Assembly (NCBI RefSeq): GCF_021155775.2
Contig: NC_060233.1
Coordinates: 5,994,501-6,058,500, forward strand
Direction of reading: 5' to 3'
Source of the DNA: Neodiprion pinetum
Lineage: Eukaryota > Arthropoda > Insecta > Hymenoptera > Diprionidae
DNA length: 64,000 nt
The notes under the pieces were generated by a model that was given only the letters and a program-made list of their open reading frames with translations, was not told where the DNA came from and did no database searches. Shown here one piece after another: positions 11,989-24,899 of the stretch; the first letter of the stretch is position 1, and each line of letters opens with the position of its first letter. The position numbers and the translations under genes are program-made.

Positions 11989-14900
11989 GTAAAAGCACTT
12001 TTATTTTCCTCGTTGTTGCGTCGCTGTTGGGATCGGAATTAAAAGGGTCTTTAAAAGATGATCCTAGAACACGTCGATTTAGCAATCGTGACACTTGACG
12101 CCGCGATGTATGTCAAAATTCAACACCCGACGTCGAGAAGAGAGGAGGAAGAAGAAAACATCGATCGTGACGACGGCGTCTAAAAGTCACGTTTATGGTA
12201 CCACGTAAATATCCGACCTTTCGTCGATATTCACTGATTGATGTGCCTACTCGGCTGTTCAATCAGGTTCGTTTGTCATCAAGTACACCTAATATCTTTA
12301 TCACGACACCATCGAAATGGCACTGTTAATACATATTACTACAGCTTGATCGGTTGATTAATCGGTTCTGAACGTTTGGTGGTTGGTTTTTGTCGATTTG
12401 TAACCGTTGGAAGTCGTGCAGCGAGCACTTGTCCCGTAATCGCATCCTTCAAGGTGTGCTTTACAAAGTTATCGTCGAACCTTATTACAGAGTCGAATGT
12501 TCGTTATTACACCTACGCCAGACCTTGATAACTCAGCCTTCTCCGTCACCTGCGTCACCGTCGTCATCGTCATCTTTCTTTCATTCTCATGAATGTACTT
12601 TGCTTAAATACATTACCTACTCATTACGCGACGGTAAAGTTAAAGCTGACACTTTCCAGATTTCAGTAATCGAGGACGTGTGTTTTATAACAAGTATGGA
12701 CAGTTATACGTATACCGCGTTTATACGTTAAGGATAAGAGCAACAAACGGTATATTTTGTCGGCCATGATTAATTCCGAATAAGTTGCAAAACTCATTAA
12801 CATCCTCGATACCGTAGTGTATCAACCTGTTGTTTGCATAGACTTAAATTTGTGGGACAACCGTTCGGCTCGTTGTTGTTTGACCCAACTTTTTCTGTTT
12901 ACCCATCGAAATGATTTCATTCCGATCGTTAGCAGCGGCAAATGATCTACAAAACATTGCGCGGTTTCTGGCACGAGCTGAGGACATTATTTAATACCGA
13001 CAGGCGATTTCTTTTTTTGAAAAAAAATGAAAATTACTCGTTTGTTGCGCGACGATGAACTGTTGTTTTTTTCACTGTCACGAACAGACGGTTTCACGTG
13101 TGTGGAAAAAATAATTAACGTTTTCCATTTCTTTTTTTAAAATTGTTTTCCTTCTAATACATCGCAGCTACTGACATTATGTAACTTTAAAATTCGTTGC
13201 GAATGTGATGTTGGTCTTGCCAAAAAAAAAAAAATACTGTTTCATTTGCATACACGGGTTATAAGTGATTGTCAACTTATGTGTCGTATTTGCGACGTCT
13301 GATACTTGTTTTTCAAATTTTACCTTCCGAACGTTTGCGAATATGAGATAAAGTGTTAAAAGTTGACACGATATTCCTGAATCTATTTTCAACATTCTTT
13401 TTTTTCATGCTTCTCGGTTGGTTCAATATTTTGACTGTGTTGTGTTTTATTGTGAGACCAAAAAAAAAAAAGAAGAAAAATCAATCTTTTCACCGAAAAG
13501 CGGATAGCAATTGTAATTGTAAGTGTTGAGTAAGAGTGTCGTGACAAAAGAAGATATGTACGATTAAACGAATGCTCTGCATCGGGAATTTTATCGATAA
13601 ACAATTATCGACGAATCGATTGACTTTGCCTGAAACAAGGGATAATTAATTATTAAATAGTCGCATGGCGTGATCGGGAATGTGAATCAACTCCCGGAAA
13701 CAATTGTCTGATGAACGCGAAGTGGTTTTTGCTGTAGTATTGTTTATATTTCTCCAGTAGTCGTTACCGTTAAAGGTATTCCACAATTATTTATTTACAC
13801 AACAGCAGACCAGGATCCGGGAAAGTCACGTTGGATAATTCTCACTAATTAAGCTCCTGTACCACGACTTGATTATTAATTAACCTCTCGTTAGTTTGTT
13901 AAACGTGACTTGAAACACGTAGACTTGAGTCACTGATCGGTGACGAGTATTTATTTTCTTCCGTTGCGTTCTTTCTCGACTTTGTTCTTAGATGTGAAAA
14001 AAACTTTGATTAGGTCGAAAAAAAAAAAAAAAAAGATCCCGTACATTCTGTATGGTGGAAAATCGCAAATTATTTTTTTCTGAAACACCCTAGTAAATAT
14101 AGTTATAAATTATAATGTGTATTTGATTTCTTCTTGATTTTGGAAAATATTATTTTTGAATATCAACAGCGTTATGGGGTCAATGTAATTATTATTCAAC
14201 TACAGCGTAACTTGTTTACAAATCCGTTGCCAATCGGACGCGTCATGAGAATAACTTATAATATTCAAATATTGAAATTTCAGTTACATGCCATCATTTT
14301 GACGTGCGCCAATAATTCTCAATAATTAGGAATACTTGTATTTTCTCACCGTACAAATCCATAGAAAGTATTTGAATATTGTGTACAAGAGAGCAAAGGA
14401 AAATGACGTGCATTAAATTTATACAGTTTCCTAAAGTTGCATTTCGCGACTTTTAAACCCTTACATCAAATGGAGAATTAACTCAAGCTTTAAAATTTTT
14501 ACCAAATTTTGCGATTTGAAAAAGATTTATTAGCCTTATAAGATTTAGCGCCGCATAGTCTTGTATATTATGCATGTAATTTCTGCAGATGAAGGTCTAA
14601 GGTTCGAACATTAATCAAATGGTATTCACAGTGGTTTGAAAATTTTCCAGGATATTGTTATTATTTCCATGCAAATGAAATTTTATTATACTCGTCGTTT
14701 CGCTACTTCTTTGCCCCCCACTCTCTTTCTTTACAACAAAGTATAAAACTTGGGAAAAATTCATTAACAACGATATAAATCTCGTACGTTTTGTGAATTT
14801 TCGACTGTCTGATATCAGAATTAATTATAAAAAAATAAATAAATAAGTAAAACGGAAAATCGACACGTCAAGAGAAAAAGTAAAGTTATGCATCGATATT

Positions 14901-15916
14901 TCAGATTATACAATAACATCAGGAATCTTTCAAAGGCTTGTATTAATCGATGTTGAACGATGTTCAATAAATCATTCACATCTCGTTCTTAAAATGGCAA
15001 GAAAAAAAGAAGGGAAAAAAACAAAGTCAGCTGGGGTTATACGATAAAAAGTGCGTGCGTCTATAGACGTAATAATTACTTGATATATTTTTAACCTGCG
15101 ATAATTTGCCGTAACGTTTTTTTTAGTATGTAACGTGCGATAAAATATGCTGATTCACGAGTTGTTGGAGGTGAAAAATGAACCGGAGAATCGGTACAAA
15201 TCGCGATTATTATCGTTAGCCAGTAACGATGATATTACAAGTCTAATATTCGTGAAATCTGTTGATTTTACAGTAAAATTATAAAATTAATTGGCGTATG
15301 AATTGTATCATTTTTAATAGGGAAAAATTTCACCATACGTATAAGATTTTAACATTTTCACGCAATTACGTCACGTGTCATTAATTTTCAACAGCGTATG
15401 CAAAGTTATTTTCAAATATTTTGATTTTCGGTTATTTTTCTCCGAGCAAAATAGAAAAAAAAAAAAACAGAATCAATTAAGTATGGATAAAATGTAAGTT
15501 CGTTTGCATACAGAGAGGAGATATTTATTCGTTTGGAGGATTGTTGTTTATTTAACTTTGCCTTTTACGGCGATGTACGAGTGTTTTCTTATTTTTCAAC
15601 AAATATTTCCATGCTAGTTGTGTAAAGCGTATTTTATTCAAAAAAATTTATTCAAATCAACTGACAAACACTTGAATCGAAGTGTTTCTTTTTTTTTTTT
15701 TTTTCAACTATACTTCGTGCAATACCGTCGTTGTTTTGATCGCTGATTCGTAGGTTACAAAAAACCATTGTGGTTTTTTTATTTGGTACTATTTGACTGA
15801 TTCATCAGGCCAATAGCCTCGCTTTGCATAGCAAGTGGAAGTTCGCGTGCATTGTGATTCCGGTATACAACCGAAAGACTTTTTAAATGGTCGTGGTAAT
15901 ATTTTGTCGAGTTATA

Positions 15917-16275
15917 CAGGGTGGGACAAAAAAAAAAAAAAAAAAACGGGGCTGATTTGAAACGTGAATAAAATCCGAACGTGTTGACTGATTTGCGAAA
16001 ACTTTATTTTGCTTCGAACTAGAGGACTGAATCTTTCATATCGCGTTTAAAAAGTTCAATATTCTATAATATCAATTTTATCCTGTCTTTTAGCGACTTT
16101 ATCAATACCCGTTTTTCAGGAGTATGAATCTCAACAAGGGATAAAGATTTTTCGGATTTTCAAACGTGAAATGAAAGATTCGCACTTCTAATTTAGAAAA
16201 CGTTTTTAATAATCGGCCGACACGTTTGGATTTTCTTCACGTTTCAGATCGGGACCGTTTTTTCGGCCCACCTTG
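15917..16275. mobile_element. Tc1/mariner-like foldback MITE, 359 bp
   Basis: It begins CAGGGTGGGAC and ends GGCCCACCTTG, flanked by TA on both sides. The arms pair imperfectly over about 150 bp or more, with shared blocks GAAACGTGAA, AAATCC, AACGTGT and GAATCTTTCAT. A poly-A run sits in the left arm. TA duplication with CAGGGTG ends suggests the IS630/Tc1/mariner group. No transposase. Confidence 0.75.
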
Positions 16276-18101
16276 TATATTATATAGAAATATTGGAATA
16301 GGTTGGCTCAATTCTTGAAAATAATTGATCAGTATATAAAAACCCAGTATGGTTGTCATTTATATTTATACTTATATTTATCTATCCGTTTACTAAGCAT
16401 GTTGAAAAACTGGTTTAGGTCTGTTTTCTTATTTCCTCAGCAAGGTTTGTTTTTATTTTTATTTCGCTTTGAGAGAATATTACAAGGTCTTGTGATTACG
16501 ATATTACGGTATGAAATCAATTAAAATAAACTCTGCAGTTACGAAGATGGCTTTATGAAATATTTCAAAATACGATCCGGGTATTTCACAGTAAAATTGT
16601 AAGTCCGAACGGTATTGTTTTTGTACGTACAAGACACAAGGTATAATATCGAGTTCAGAATAAGTTACTCTTTCTAACTTTCTGTTGAAAATGTATTATT
16701 TTTTCTTTATTTGTTTCGAATCGAAATCTATTTCGAAAGTCTTGTATCAAATTTGATATCCTGTCGAGATACGAAATTGTAGTTAACAAAACAAATCAAC
16801 CACCCGTGACTTTAAATCAATTGTTAATAAACGCATTTCTGAAATATTCCTCTCGTAATTATTTCTTGAAAATGTTGTATTTTTCAGATCTCTTCTCGTG
16901 ATTATTCGCGATTTTCTAAACTGTTGGTAATTTGTTGACGATCATGTTTGTAAGGAATGAATAAATTTCCATTTATTATTAAAATGACTCTGTTGTGTTG
17001 AGTAAATCTCAATTTCATGTTGATCATTTGTTTCATTTTCAACCAGGCGCTCGTTAAGATTTTTATTTCTTTGAAAAAGAAGATAATTCTACGTTTTGAA
17101 AGCCAAGTGAATTTAACACGTGTACTTAAAGGTGTATTTAAATTTTTGAAAAAAACTAAGATGCAATTATCGCAAAGAATCCACTTTTTTGGAACAGCTA
17201 GCAGTATATAAACAAATCAACATATTATTATGTTCAAAAATTTCTGCATTCAGCACACGTGTACTTAAAATTTTGGTGTTCTTTGGTGAAAATATTGATC
17301 TAATTGTTCGGCACCTTTATTACATATTGGCAAAAGCCAAATACAATCGAAAAATATTTGCTTTAAATATACCGTAGCAGCACTACTCAGCATACCTAAT
17401 ATATAAAATTGATGTCAGCGACAGAAAGAAACCGTCCTGGGAAAAATTATACGGCTTACAAGTTCATTATACATATTTATTTATTACTTGAATATTTCGA
17501 GTTCGTCATAGTTTGTATTAAAAAATTTCACGCAGAATGTAAATTTTTCTATTTGTTTGTCCAATTGGTCGAACTTGATCGTTAATTACTTACAATTTTA
17601 TTTTACAACTTTGTTTCGCGAAAAAAGCTAACACACAAAAAAAAAAAAAAAAAAACAAAACCAAACAAGTAGTCATTTTGTAATATTGTACAACCAGTTA
17701 TAGCAGTTAACCGTAATTTTTCGCCGTACGAATTCTTCAAAAGTTATACAGTTGTACACAATACAGGTTTACATATAATAATAACGATTATAAATGCTGG
17801 TACAGCTTCGCGAGGTGTTCTTCTGCCAACAATGATACGCTTAACAAAAAGCATTGCGAACTGCTGCGGTATTTTTAAAATCATGTATAAATATTATTCT
17901 CTGTCACTCGTTTGTGACGATGATGAAAATATCACACGAGTTTTTTTTTTTGTCGTTCAATGTTTGAATCTTTCTTTTTTTCTTTTCTTACCCCTCTTCA
18001 CACCTTGTGTCAAATAATTATAAATACATGAAACGTCTGCACGATAATATCGTTCAATTTTTTAACAGGATGGAAGTTTCGTATAAGAGTTGTAACATTT
18101 T

Positions 18102-18232
18102 GGCCGTGTTCGTAAATTGACTGCCAGTACTGAAAATTCCCTAGGACAGAGACAGAGCTGTCCATGAACTCGGCAGCGCAAATGAGATAAAAGATTGCTG
18201 ACAGTACTGTCAGTCAATTTTCGAACACGGCC
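18102..18232. mobile_element. Short MITE with 31-bp terminal inverted repeats
   Basis: The arms at 18102-18132 and 18202-18232 (GGCCGTGTTCG, then AAATTGACTG, then CAGTACTG) differ at 2 of 31 positions. The core (CCCTAGGACAGAGACAGAGCT) recurs, diverged, directly downstream at about 18268-18350 as a partial second copy. Confidence 0.8.
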
Positions 18233-18429
18233 TTTATTAGAAAAAATAGTCAAAAAGCAGCGTTAAAAGTTCCCTAGGACAATGACAGAGCTAGTTTGAA
18301 ACCCGGTAACGCAAAAGAGATGAAAGATTTTCGTCATAACTGGAAGCTAATTTCCGAACGCACACAATATCGTTATTCAGGGCCAAAAATTTTACCCTAG
18401 ATTTCGTAACGTAACCGTCGTGTGGTCCA

Positions 18430-18437
18430 TGACGTCA
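18430..18437. promoter_or_regulatory. cAMP response element TGACGTCA upstream of exon B
   Basis: A perfect CRE palindrome lies about 0.95 kb upstream of the exon B start. CREB control of nocturnin is documented in Xenopus photoreceptors. Function here is inferred. Confidence 0.4.
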
Positions 18438-18839
18438 TAGAGCACGTACCAAAAATGCGACGAGAAATTGCGTCACCGACCAATACGCGAAACTTATCGG
18501 TCATGCACGTGCGATTATATACACGATTCTCCTTATGTATTGTAGTCCAGTTGTGTACGTATTACGTGTATAACCTTATACCTATAATGGAGGTACATAA
18601 TGGGATGTTACTTATACAGAGAGACGTTATGAAGGAGGCAATGAATTACGACCCAGTTTCGTTGGCTCGCTATAATATACCTTACCTACCTACTTTTGCG
18701 CAACACGGTGCACGTTTAAACTCTTGTCGGTCTGTTTTTTTTTTTCTTTTCTTTTTTTTTTTTTATTTCGTTCTTTCTTTCTTCTCGTGTTTTGAATTTA
18801 CAACTCCTTTGCTTCTTCCGATTCGAAACGTGGGCGTGA

Positions 18840-19060
18840 TTGCAAAACAATATGGCGTCGCGCTGGTCTATCAACTGATCGTTTTAGGTAATCAATTACG
18901 CCTTTATAGAGATACGAAAAATCTCGTGCAAGTTTTTGGATTTTTATTTCGTTACTCGAAGCTGGTTCGAAGTGAAATTTATGCGAAAAATGAATTTTAT
19001 CTTCGCATATGGCCGGTTAGGCAGTCTTATACTTTTCTGCCACCAGATGGCGGTAAATTA
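18840..19060. repeat. Dispersed repeat copy 1, with CTCF-like site
   Basis: It begins ATGGCGTCGC, then ATCAACTGATCGTTTTAG, and ends near CCACCAGATGGCGG (19040-19053). The same block order recurs, diverged, at 63100-63310. Confidence 0.5.
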
Positions 19061-19384
19061 TTCTATACGGCTTATCGGCGGCGGCTCTGGCAAACGTTTT
19101 TAATGGTTTACCTCTACACGCAGCTGAAAAATATTGCACCCAACTTATCTTAAGGTTAAAAACTAGAAACGTTTGCAGGGATATCATTTGATATTCACGA
19201 TCGGTGAAAATTTGTCACTCGAACGGTGCCACTTGATAGCCAGTCCGGTTCTAGACGAGGGCAGGTAGAAATTCTACAATTTGAGAACAACAGGCCAGCC
19301 AGCCCGAAGACTGTGAACTTCCGGGAGAGAATAAAAGCCTTTTTTTTTTTTACTCTTACTTTTCATCCGATTTACTCGTTCGAC

Positions 19385-19473
19385 ATGTCGTCGGCAACGA
19401 AAAGCTTACTCAGATGCAAATCAGCAATATCGTTCGCGCACAGGAAGTTTTCCAATCTTCTACTACAGCCAAG
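19385..19473 (+). CDS. cu (noct): Nocturnin alternative first coding exon B (mitochondrial-type leader)
   Basis: ATG at 19385 (G at -3) opens 29 codons plus 2 nt and ends at a strong donor, AAG|GTAAGA. Splicing to 37430 gives Arg-MGSF and a 424-aa isoform. The 30-residue leader (MSSATKSLLRCKSAISFAHR, then KFSNLLLQPR) has Lys/Arg at 6, 10, 12, 20, 21 and 30 and no acidic residue. It is rich in Ser, Ala and Leu, the profile of a cleavable mitochondrial presequence. Mammalian nocturnin is also known in mitochondrial and cytosolic forms. A palindromic CRE lies about 0.95 kb upstream. The frame stays open upstream to 19226 but is low-complexity there, so I take the 19385 ATG. Confidence 0.72.
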
Positions 19474-20105
19474 GTAAGAACCACTTTTCTAACCTAAAAA
19501 TTGCACGCCTTAAATTGGTTCTCTGCACGCAAACAGATAATTGGAAAAAATCGACTTAATACGAAATGTCGTCACTAGATACGACAAGTATGCATGACGA
19601 TCACGAAGTAAACATAATTCTCCGACAGAAATAATTATTCACGGTTAGGAATTCATATCAAATTGAAGTTAGTAACGATTCATGCTGTGGAAAAACCCTT
19701 ATTTTACAATATTGGGACTGTTTGAGACACAGTAAAGCGTGATAAAACGAAATATTCTCATATTTTGCAATCCCGGTTACTTCATGATCAATGTCAAAAT
19801 AAGAAAACAGTGATTTTTTTCGATATTTCGTTACAATAACTCTGTTAACTTGAACCTCGTGATTTTGCTCCGACACTGAATTCTACCATATATTAGCGAA
19901 GTGTAAGTTACAATTACCCGTTGTATGTACGTAGATCATGAACATACGTTATTTTCATCGCTATATATTTACGACACGGATGTGGATTCGCGCAATTACC
20001 ACAATGTACAAAGAAACAGATCAATGATCACGCGACACGTAAGTTAGGTAATCAAACCGCAAGGAAAAAGGGAAAATGTATGTAAATTACGGAAATTTAT
20101 TCCAT

Positions 20106-20107
<2 letters not shown>

Positions 20108-20152
<45 letters not shown>
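20108..20152. repeat. (GA)n microsatellite
   Basis: About 22 GA units in a nocturnin intron. Confidence 0.95.
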
Positions 20153-20153
<1 letters not shown>

Positions 20154-23100
20154 CGGTTTTATTACAAGTCCTAGGGCATTGCAATCCTGTAAGGACTACG
20201 TAGCGAGTAAAAAAAAAAAGAGATAAATCATTAAAAAATAAATAAAAGAAATTATTAAAACAGGTAAAGGTAATAGTAAAAACAAAGAGTAGTTATCAAA
20301 TAGAATAAATACAAAATTCGTTAAACTTGCCGCGGGAATCGAGTTCAGCAATGGAACCTGAATCATGTAAGAAAACTCCATATGAACAACTCTACTTTGT
20401 CTTAAATTACCGCTGCATTAGCCGTTTCGAGTTAAAAGGATGAAATTTCACAATAAGCTGTATCAAATTCATTACCAGCACTTCGATTTAATCCCCGATT
20501 TCATTACACCGCGGTATAATATTTTTCCGTATCGTGACATTTGAAAGAAATGTATATGATCGATGCCGATAAAAATTATCCATAGAACGTAGAATAAATT
20601 AACATTTGAAAAACATTTAGAGATGCACGAGTCTGGTTGAAGCCGCATTCCCGGCATTATTAGAATTTTTCTATTACGTGCATCGTCGCTGTATTTGTTA
20701 CATATGTATGCTGTATGTATTCGTACGCGTGCAAAGAAATATCAAGGTACGACATAGTTGAACGGTAATTGTTTCATCGGCTATACAATAAAATATCCGC
20801 TTGTATGCATATTACGTCTACAACATCGGCACGATAATTCAAGGATACATTCATCTAGACATTCGAAATATTACAACAGAGGTCAGCAACCAGATTACAA
20901 CCTTCCTACCGGATTACATACGTCGATATCACAAGCAGCGTATTAATTAATTCGCAGTTCCGTATGCTGCACTATTTTCATTCACTATTTTTACACAGTA
21001 TTTAACTTAAAAATACAATCTATTTATCTTCGATTTCTTTTGCACTCCATTTTTCGCACTAATCTTTTTTATTTACTCCTTTGTTTTTCGTTTTATTTAG
21101 GTACGTTATCATATGTTATATGTCTATATATATATATATATATATATGCCATTAGCGACTCGGGTCATCTTACGTAATATTATCCCGACACGTGGATCTG
21201 TGCGGTTTTAGAATAGATTTAGCGAAATTAACGTGGCGATAGATAGATATAATACGCATGATGTTATACCGATACGTGACATATCACAAGGTGAGAAAGG
21301 AGGGCGGAAAAAAGGAAAAAAAATTGAGGAAAAAACACCACCAGATGGAAGATTATACTTTCACCGCCTGCATCGTGTTTTATATATATATATAGGTAGA
21401 TAGATATATATAGGTCATAGGTATGCATAGAAATGACGGAGTCGACTTCGCGAGATTCTCCGATGATTTATGAGAAACTGATATTACAGTGAGCTTTGTG
21501 GTAATGGAAGAAAATTAGGAGAAAGTAATTGTAACAACAGCAAGAACGATAGTTATTAACTGAATAATACATCGATGTAAATGTATAAATTTTTTGTCTC
21601 TCTCTCTCTCTGTCATCAGTCGACAGAATGAATTTTCATATAACGCAGAAATAATTAAACTGAGAGTTAAATCAAGTATTATATATTATATATCTATTGA
21701 AAATATCGTTGAAAAGCGTATAAAGTAATTTTTGTAACGTAAAAGTCCAAATCGGATAGAAAAATATGATTCCATGTCTGTAAAACGATGAAAAATTTAG
21801 TTGGTGAGACACGAAATGTAATTACATATAATATATTTATGATTATATTATATACCTGATCAAATTCCAGTCAACTGATTCAATTTTGATAACACCAAAA
21901 AAAAAAATCTGACTGCGAGTGGTAAATTATTTTACGACGGTTTTAAAATATTTTTCAAATATACGAAATCTAAGTTAGACGTTTATGTGATGCTATCCGT
22001 AATCGACATCAAGTTACGTAAAATGTAATTGGATAATTTAATATAACGAGCTGATTATCGCTTGCAGATTAATTTGGAAATATCACGATATCACAGCGGT
22101 ATTTTACACATTAAAAAACAAAAATTATTTATCGTTAAATAATAATTTAAGGTCTATGTATAATGTATATAGTTAGCGTCTGACGCCTGCATGAAAAATA
22201 CTTCGTGATTAGCATCAATTCTGGTACGGCTTCTCCCTTGTATAATTAATCATTGATGTTGCTAATTGGAACACTGAGAAAAATTTCATTTGCAACAGTA
22301 ACTAGAAAAATTCAGTAAAACCGGTATCGTTAAAAAAAAACTGTTTGAATATTGTTCGAATTACGAAAAACGAGGCACGCCCAACCATTTTGCGCTATCG
22401 TCGATCCTTTTTCGCTAATTGCGACGCAAAATCAGTTTCTGAGGTTTACTCTACTTTTTTAGTTAAACAAGGCTTTAACGTCAATTCATCCTCACGAACC
22501 TTGAATGAACGGAACTGTGTTAGACCTCAAGATTAAATAACACAGAGTAAACCTGAACAGCATGATTTATGCAAAGTAGTAGCGAGATCTGAATGAGCGA
22601 GAAAGTTTTACTCCTGATCTGATTATCAGAGTAATTTTGTATGTTTTCATCCGGTCGTTTTATGTAAGAAATTAATTTATTTCAGACTGCAGAATCATTT
22701 CAGCTGCTAAAAGCTGTAGGAAATGATGTACGTGGGTTTTTCTATCTCGTTATTAAATCATTTCAACATTACGAATTTTCCCGTGGTTCTTTTACGTGTT
22801 GCAAATGCTATTTAAGGTTAATCCCGTATGTTTCCAACATTCTCATTATCACACCGTATTAATCACACAAAAATTCTCTCAACGACTGCATCGTTATCCC
22901 ACTTTTTTTGTAACTATCGTATTTAATTATATCCCCGAGGATACGTAACGACGAATATAAATGATTCATAATTGTTCTTATCAAGTGATAATCTCTGAGT
23001 AAGAAACGCGTTTCTCATGTGACAATAGCTAACCGATCTGATATAAAAAATCCACGTTTAGCAACGATGAAAAGTCACGTGACGTTGAGGAATCAGGAAG

Positions 23101-23310
23101 TGAGCGGGGTAAACGTAAAACAAACTCTTATAATTGTGTATAGAAATCGTGAGAAGAAGCAAATGAGAAAAAAAAAAAAAAAGTGTAATCGAAATTATCG
23201 AATCGTAGGTTGTAACTTTCGCATATAAGGATAAAGACATTTTTGCGGAGGAATTATTTTCGACTCGTGTTACAACATTCGTAGTAAGGTGAGAAGAAAA
23301 TGGTAGCGGG

Positions 23311-23314
<4 letters not shown>

Positions 23315-23348
<34 letters not shown>
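23315..23348. repeat. Poly-A run of 34
   Basis: Pure A tract. Similar long A/T runs are at 1629-1656, 25658-25698, 53091-53110, 62375-62394 and 63428-63452. Confidence 0.9.
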
Positions 23349-23351
<3 letters not shown>

Positions 23352-24791
23352 CCAGAGAAGACGGATTCCGGAGTAGTATTAAAAAAATGCCGCAAGTGGC
23401 ATATTTGTTTTTATTTTATTTTTTTAATCAAAAAAATCAACATCAAAAATTGTACGCGCGGCCGTATTTGATTCTCCGTTTAAACGAAGATGAAAAAAAA
23501 AAAAAAAGAAAAAAGTAACCACGCGTAAAGTAAACGTACGATTATACCGTCGTACACGTGACGCGTACAGCGTAAAGTTTTAAGGGGTAAACAAAACGTC
23601 ATAGGGTATTATTTGTGAGGCCGCCTGTTTTTTTTTTTTTTTTTTTTTCTTTACGCCATTGTACCGAAAATGGAAATTTACAGGATTTCCTTCGCCCGTG
23701 TTTGTAAGTATTATTTGTACGGTAGGTGAGGTATTGAAAACGGGCGCGAGATCTTTGCAAAGATTCGATTGAACGTATCGACGACGTAACTGAAAAAAAC
23801 GCTTTGCGCAAATAGGTACACGTATGTACGTTGTGTACACGCGTGTGTGCGTACGCTGATCCCTTTTAGGAGATATTATTTATTATACCACGTGTCGGTT
23901 CGTACGACAATGAAAAATCCTTACAAAAGGGCCTCGTCAAATCTACGACGTCCCAGTTCGTTCGTTTCTTTTTTTCGAACAATGTCTTCCTCTTATCGTT
24001 CCTCGATCATTTCGCGTTACAGGCGTATGGGGGACCTGTAACCTCGCGTACAAGTACGTACGTACATCATTGTAAGAAGAAGCCTTTGACGCTCAAGGTG
24101 GCGATTCTTTCATACCGTAATGTTATGACTACCTTATATCACATCCTATTATACGCTTATCCCTTGGATCTTGGATTCATTTATGCATATATGTGTAACA
24201 ATCTGGGTACGTTGTGCGCGGCTTGCCGGAGATGTTTTCTCGTCTTCATGCTCGGCAGAGAACTGGAAAATTACCGAAACACATTTGTTCCCTTGGATTG
24301 CTTTGGATTTTTCCCAACGATTGTTAAGGGGCTAATTTTTAATGGAAAATCTAGGAAGGTGTTGTCCGATTTAGTCAAACGGACGAAAATGGAACGGTCC
24401 GTTTCTTGTTCTTCGGACCTGTGGATTTCACGTGTGTATTCCATACCTGTAGCAGGCTCGATTATATCGTTATTATAGGATATTGGAAAATTCGTGATCG
24501 TTCATGGAGAAAACAGCTCGTTAATGAAAGTATTTTAGTGTTGTTCCGTTCGCATCGCGGCGAGTTTTTCATACGAATCAAGACACATCGGTGTTACACC
24601 GTTTAAAACCCGTGAAACTACAATTCAAGTCGACGTAAATTGATTGTTGAAAGAATTTTGCCCAGGATTTCCAAAGGTTAAAATTATTTATTCAAAACTT
24701 GACGCAGAGGTTCGAATAAATCGTAATTCATTATAATTGTCAGGTGTATGTGATTCGCTATAAAATTTTTATCAAATCTCGAACGACTTTT

Positions 24792-24899
24792 GCCCTCATG
24801 GAAAAACAAAAAAATCCAACTTGGATGTAAATTCGTACCCCTAACTTTTTTCTTACGGGAAATTGACACTCAAGTTAGGGTTTTTTTCCACGAGGGTGT
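24792..24899. mobile_element. Small MITE-like inverted repeat
   Basis: CCCTCATGGAAAAACAAAA...CCAACTTGGA pairs with CAAGTTAGGGTTTTTTTCCA CGAGGG. The arms are about 28-32 bp, and the loop about 45 bp. Confidence 0.55.

Larger units (their letters stand above)
11989..19384. other. Nocturnin intron between first exons A and B
   Basis: AT-rich intron containing the elements at 15917-16275 and 18102-18232, the dispersed repeat at 18840-19060 and a CRE at 18430. No other coding exon seen. Confidence 0.6.

Noticed and set aside
18422..19153. 243-codon plus-strand frame
   Set aside because: Contains a poly-Phe stretch from a poly-T run and runs through the dispersed repeat. No family resemblance.
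24086..24478. 130-codon plus-strand frame
   Set aside because: Chance open frame without domain; the MITE and AT-rich context gives no gene support.
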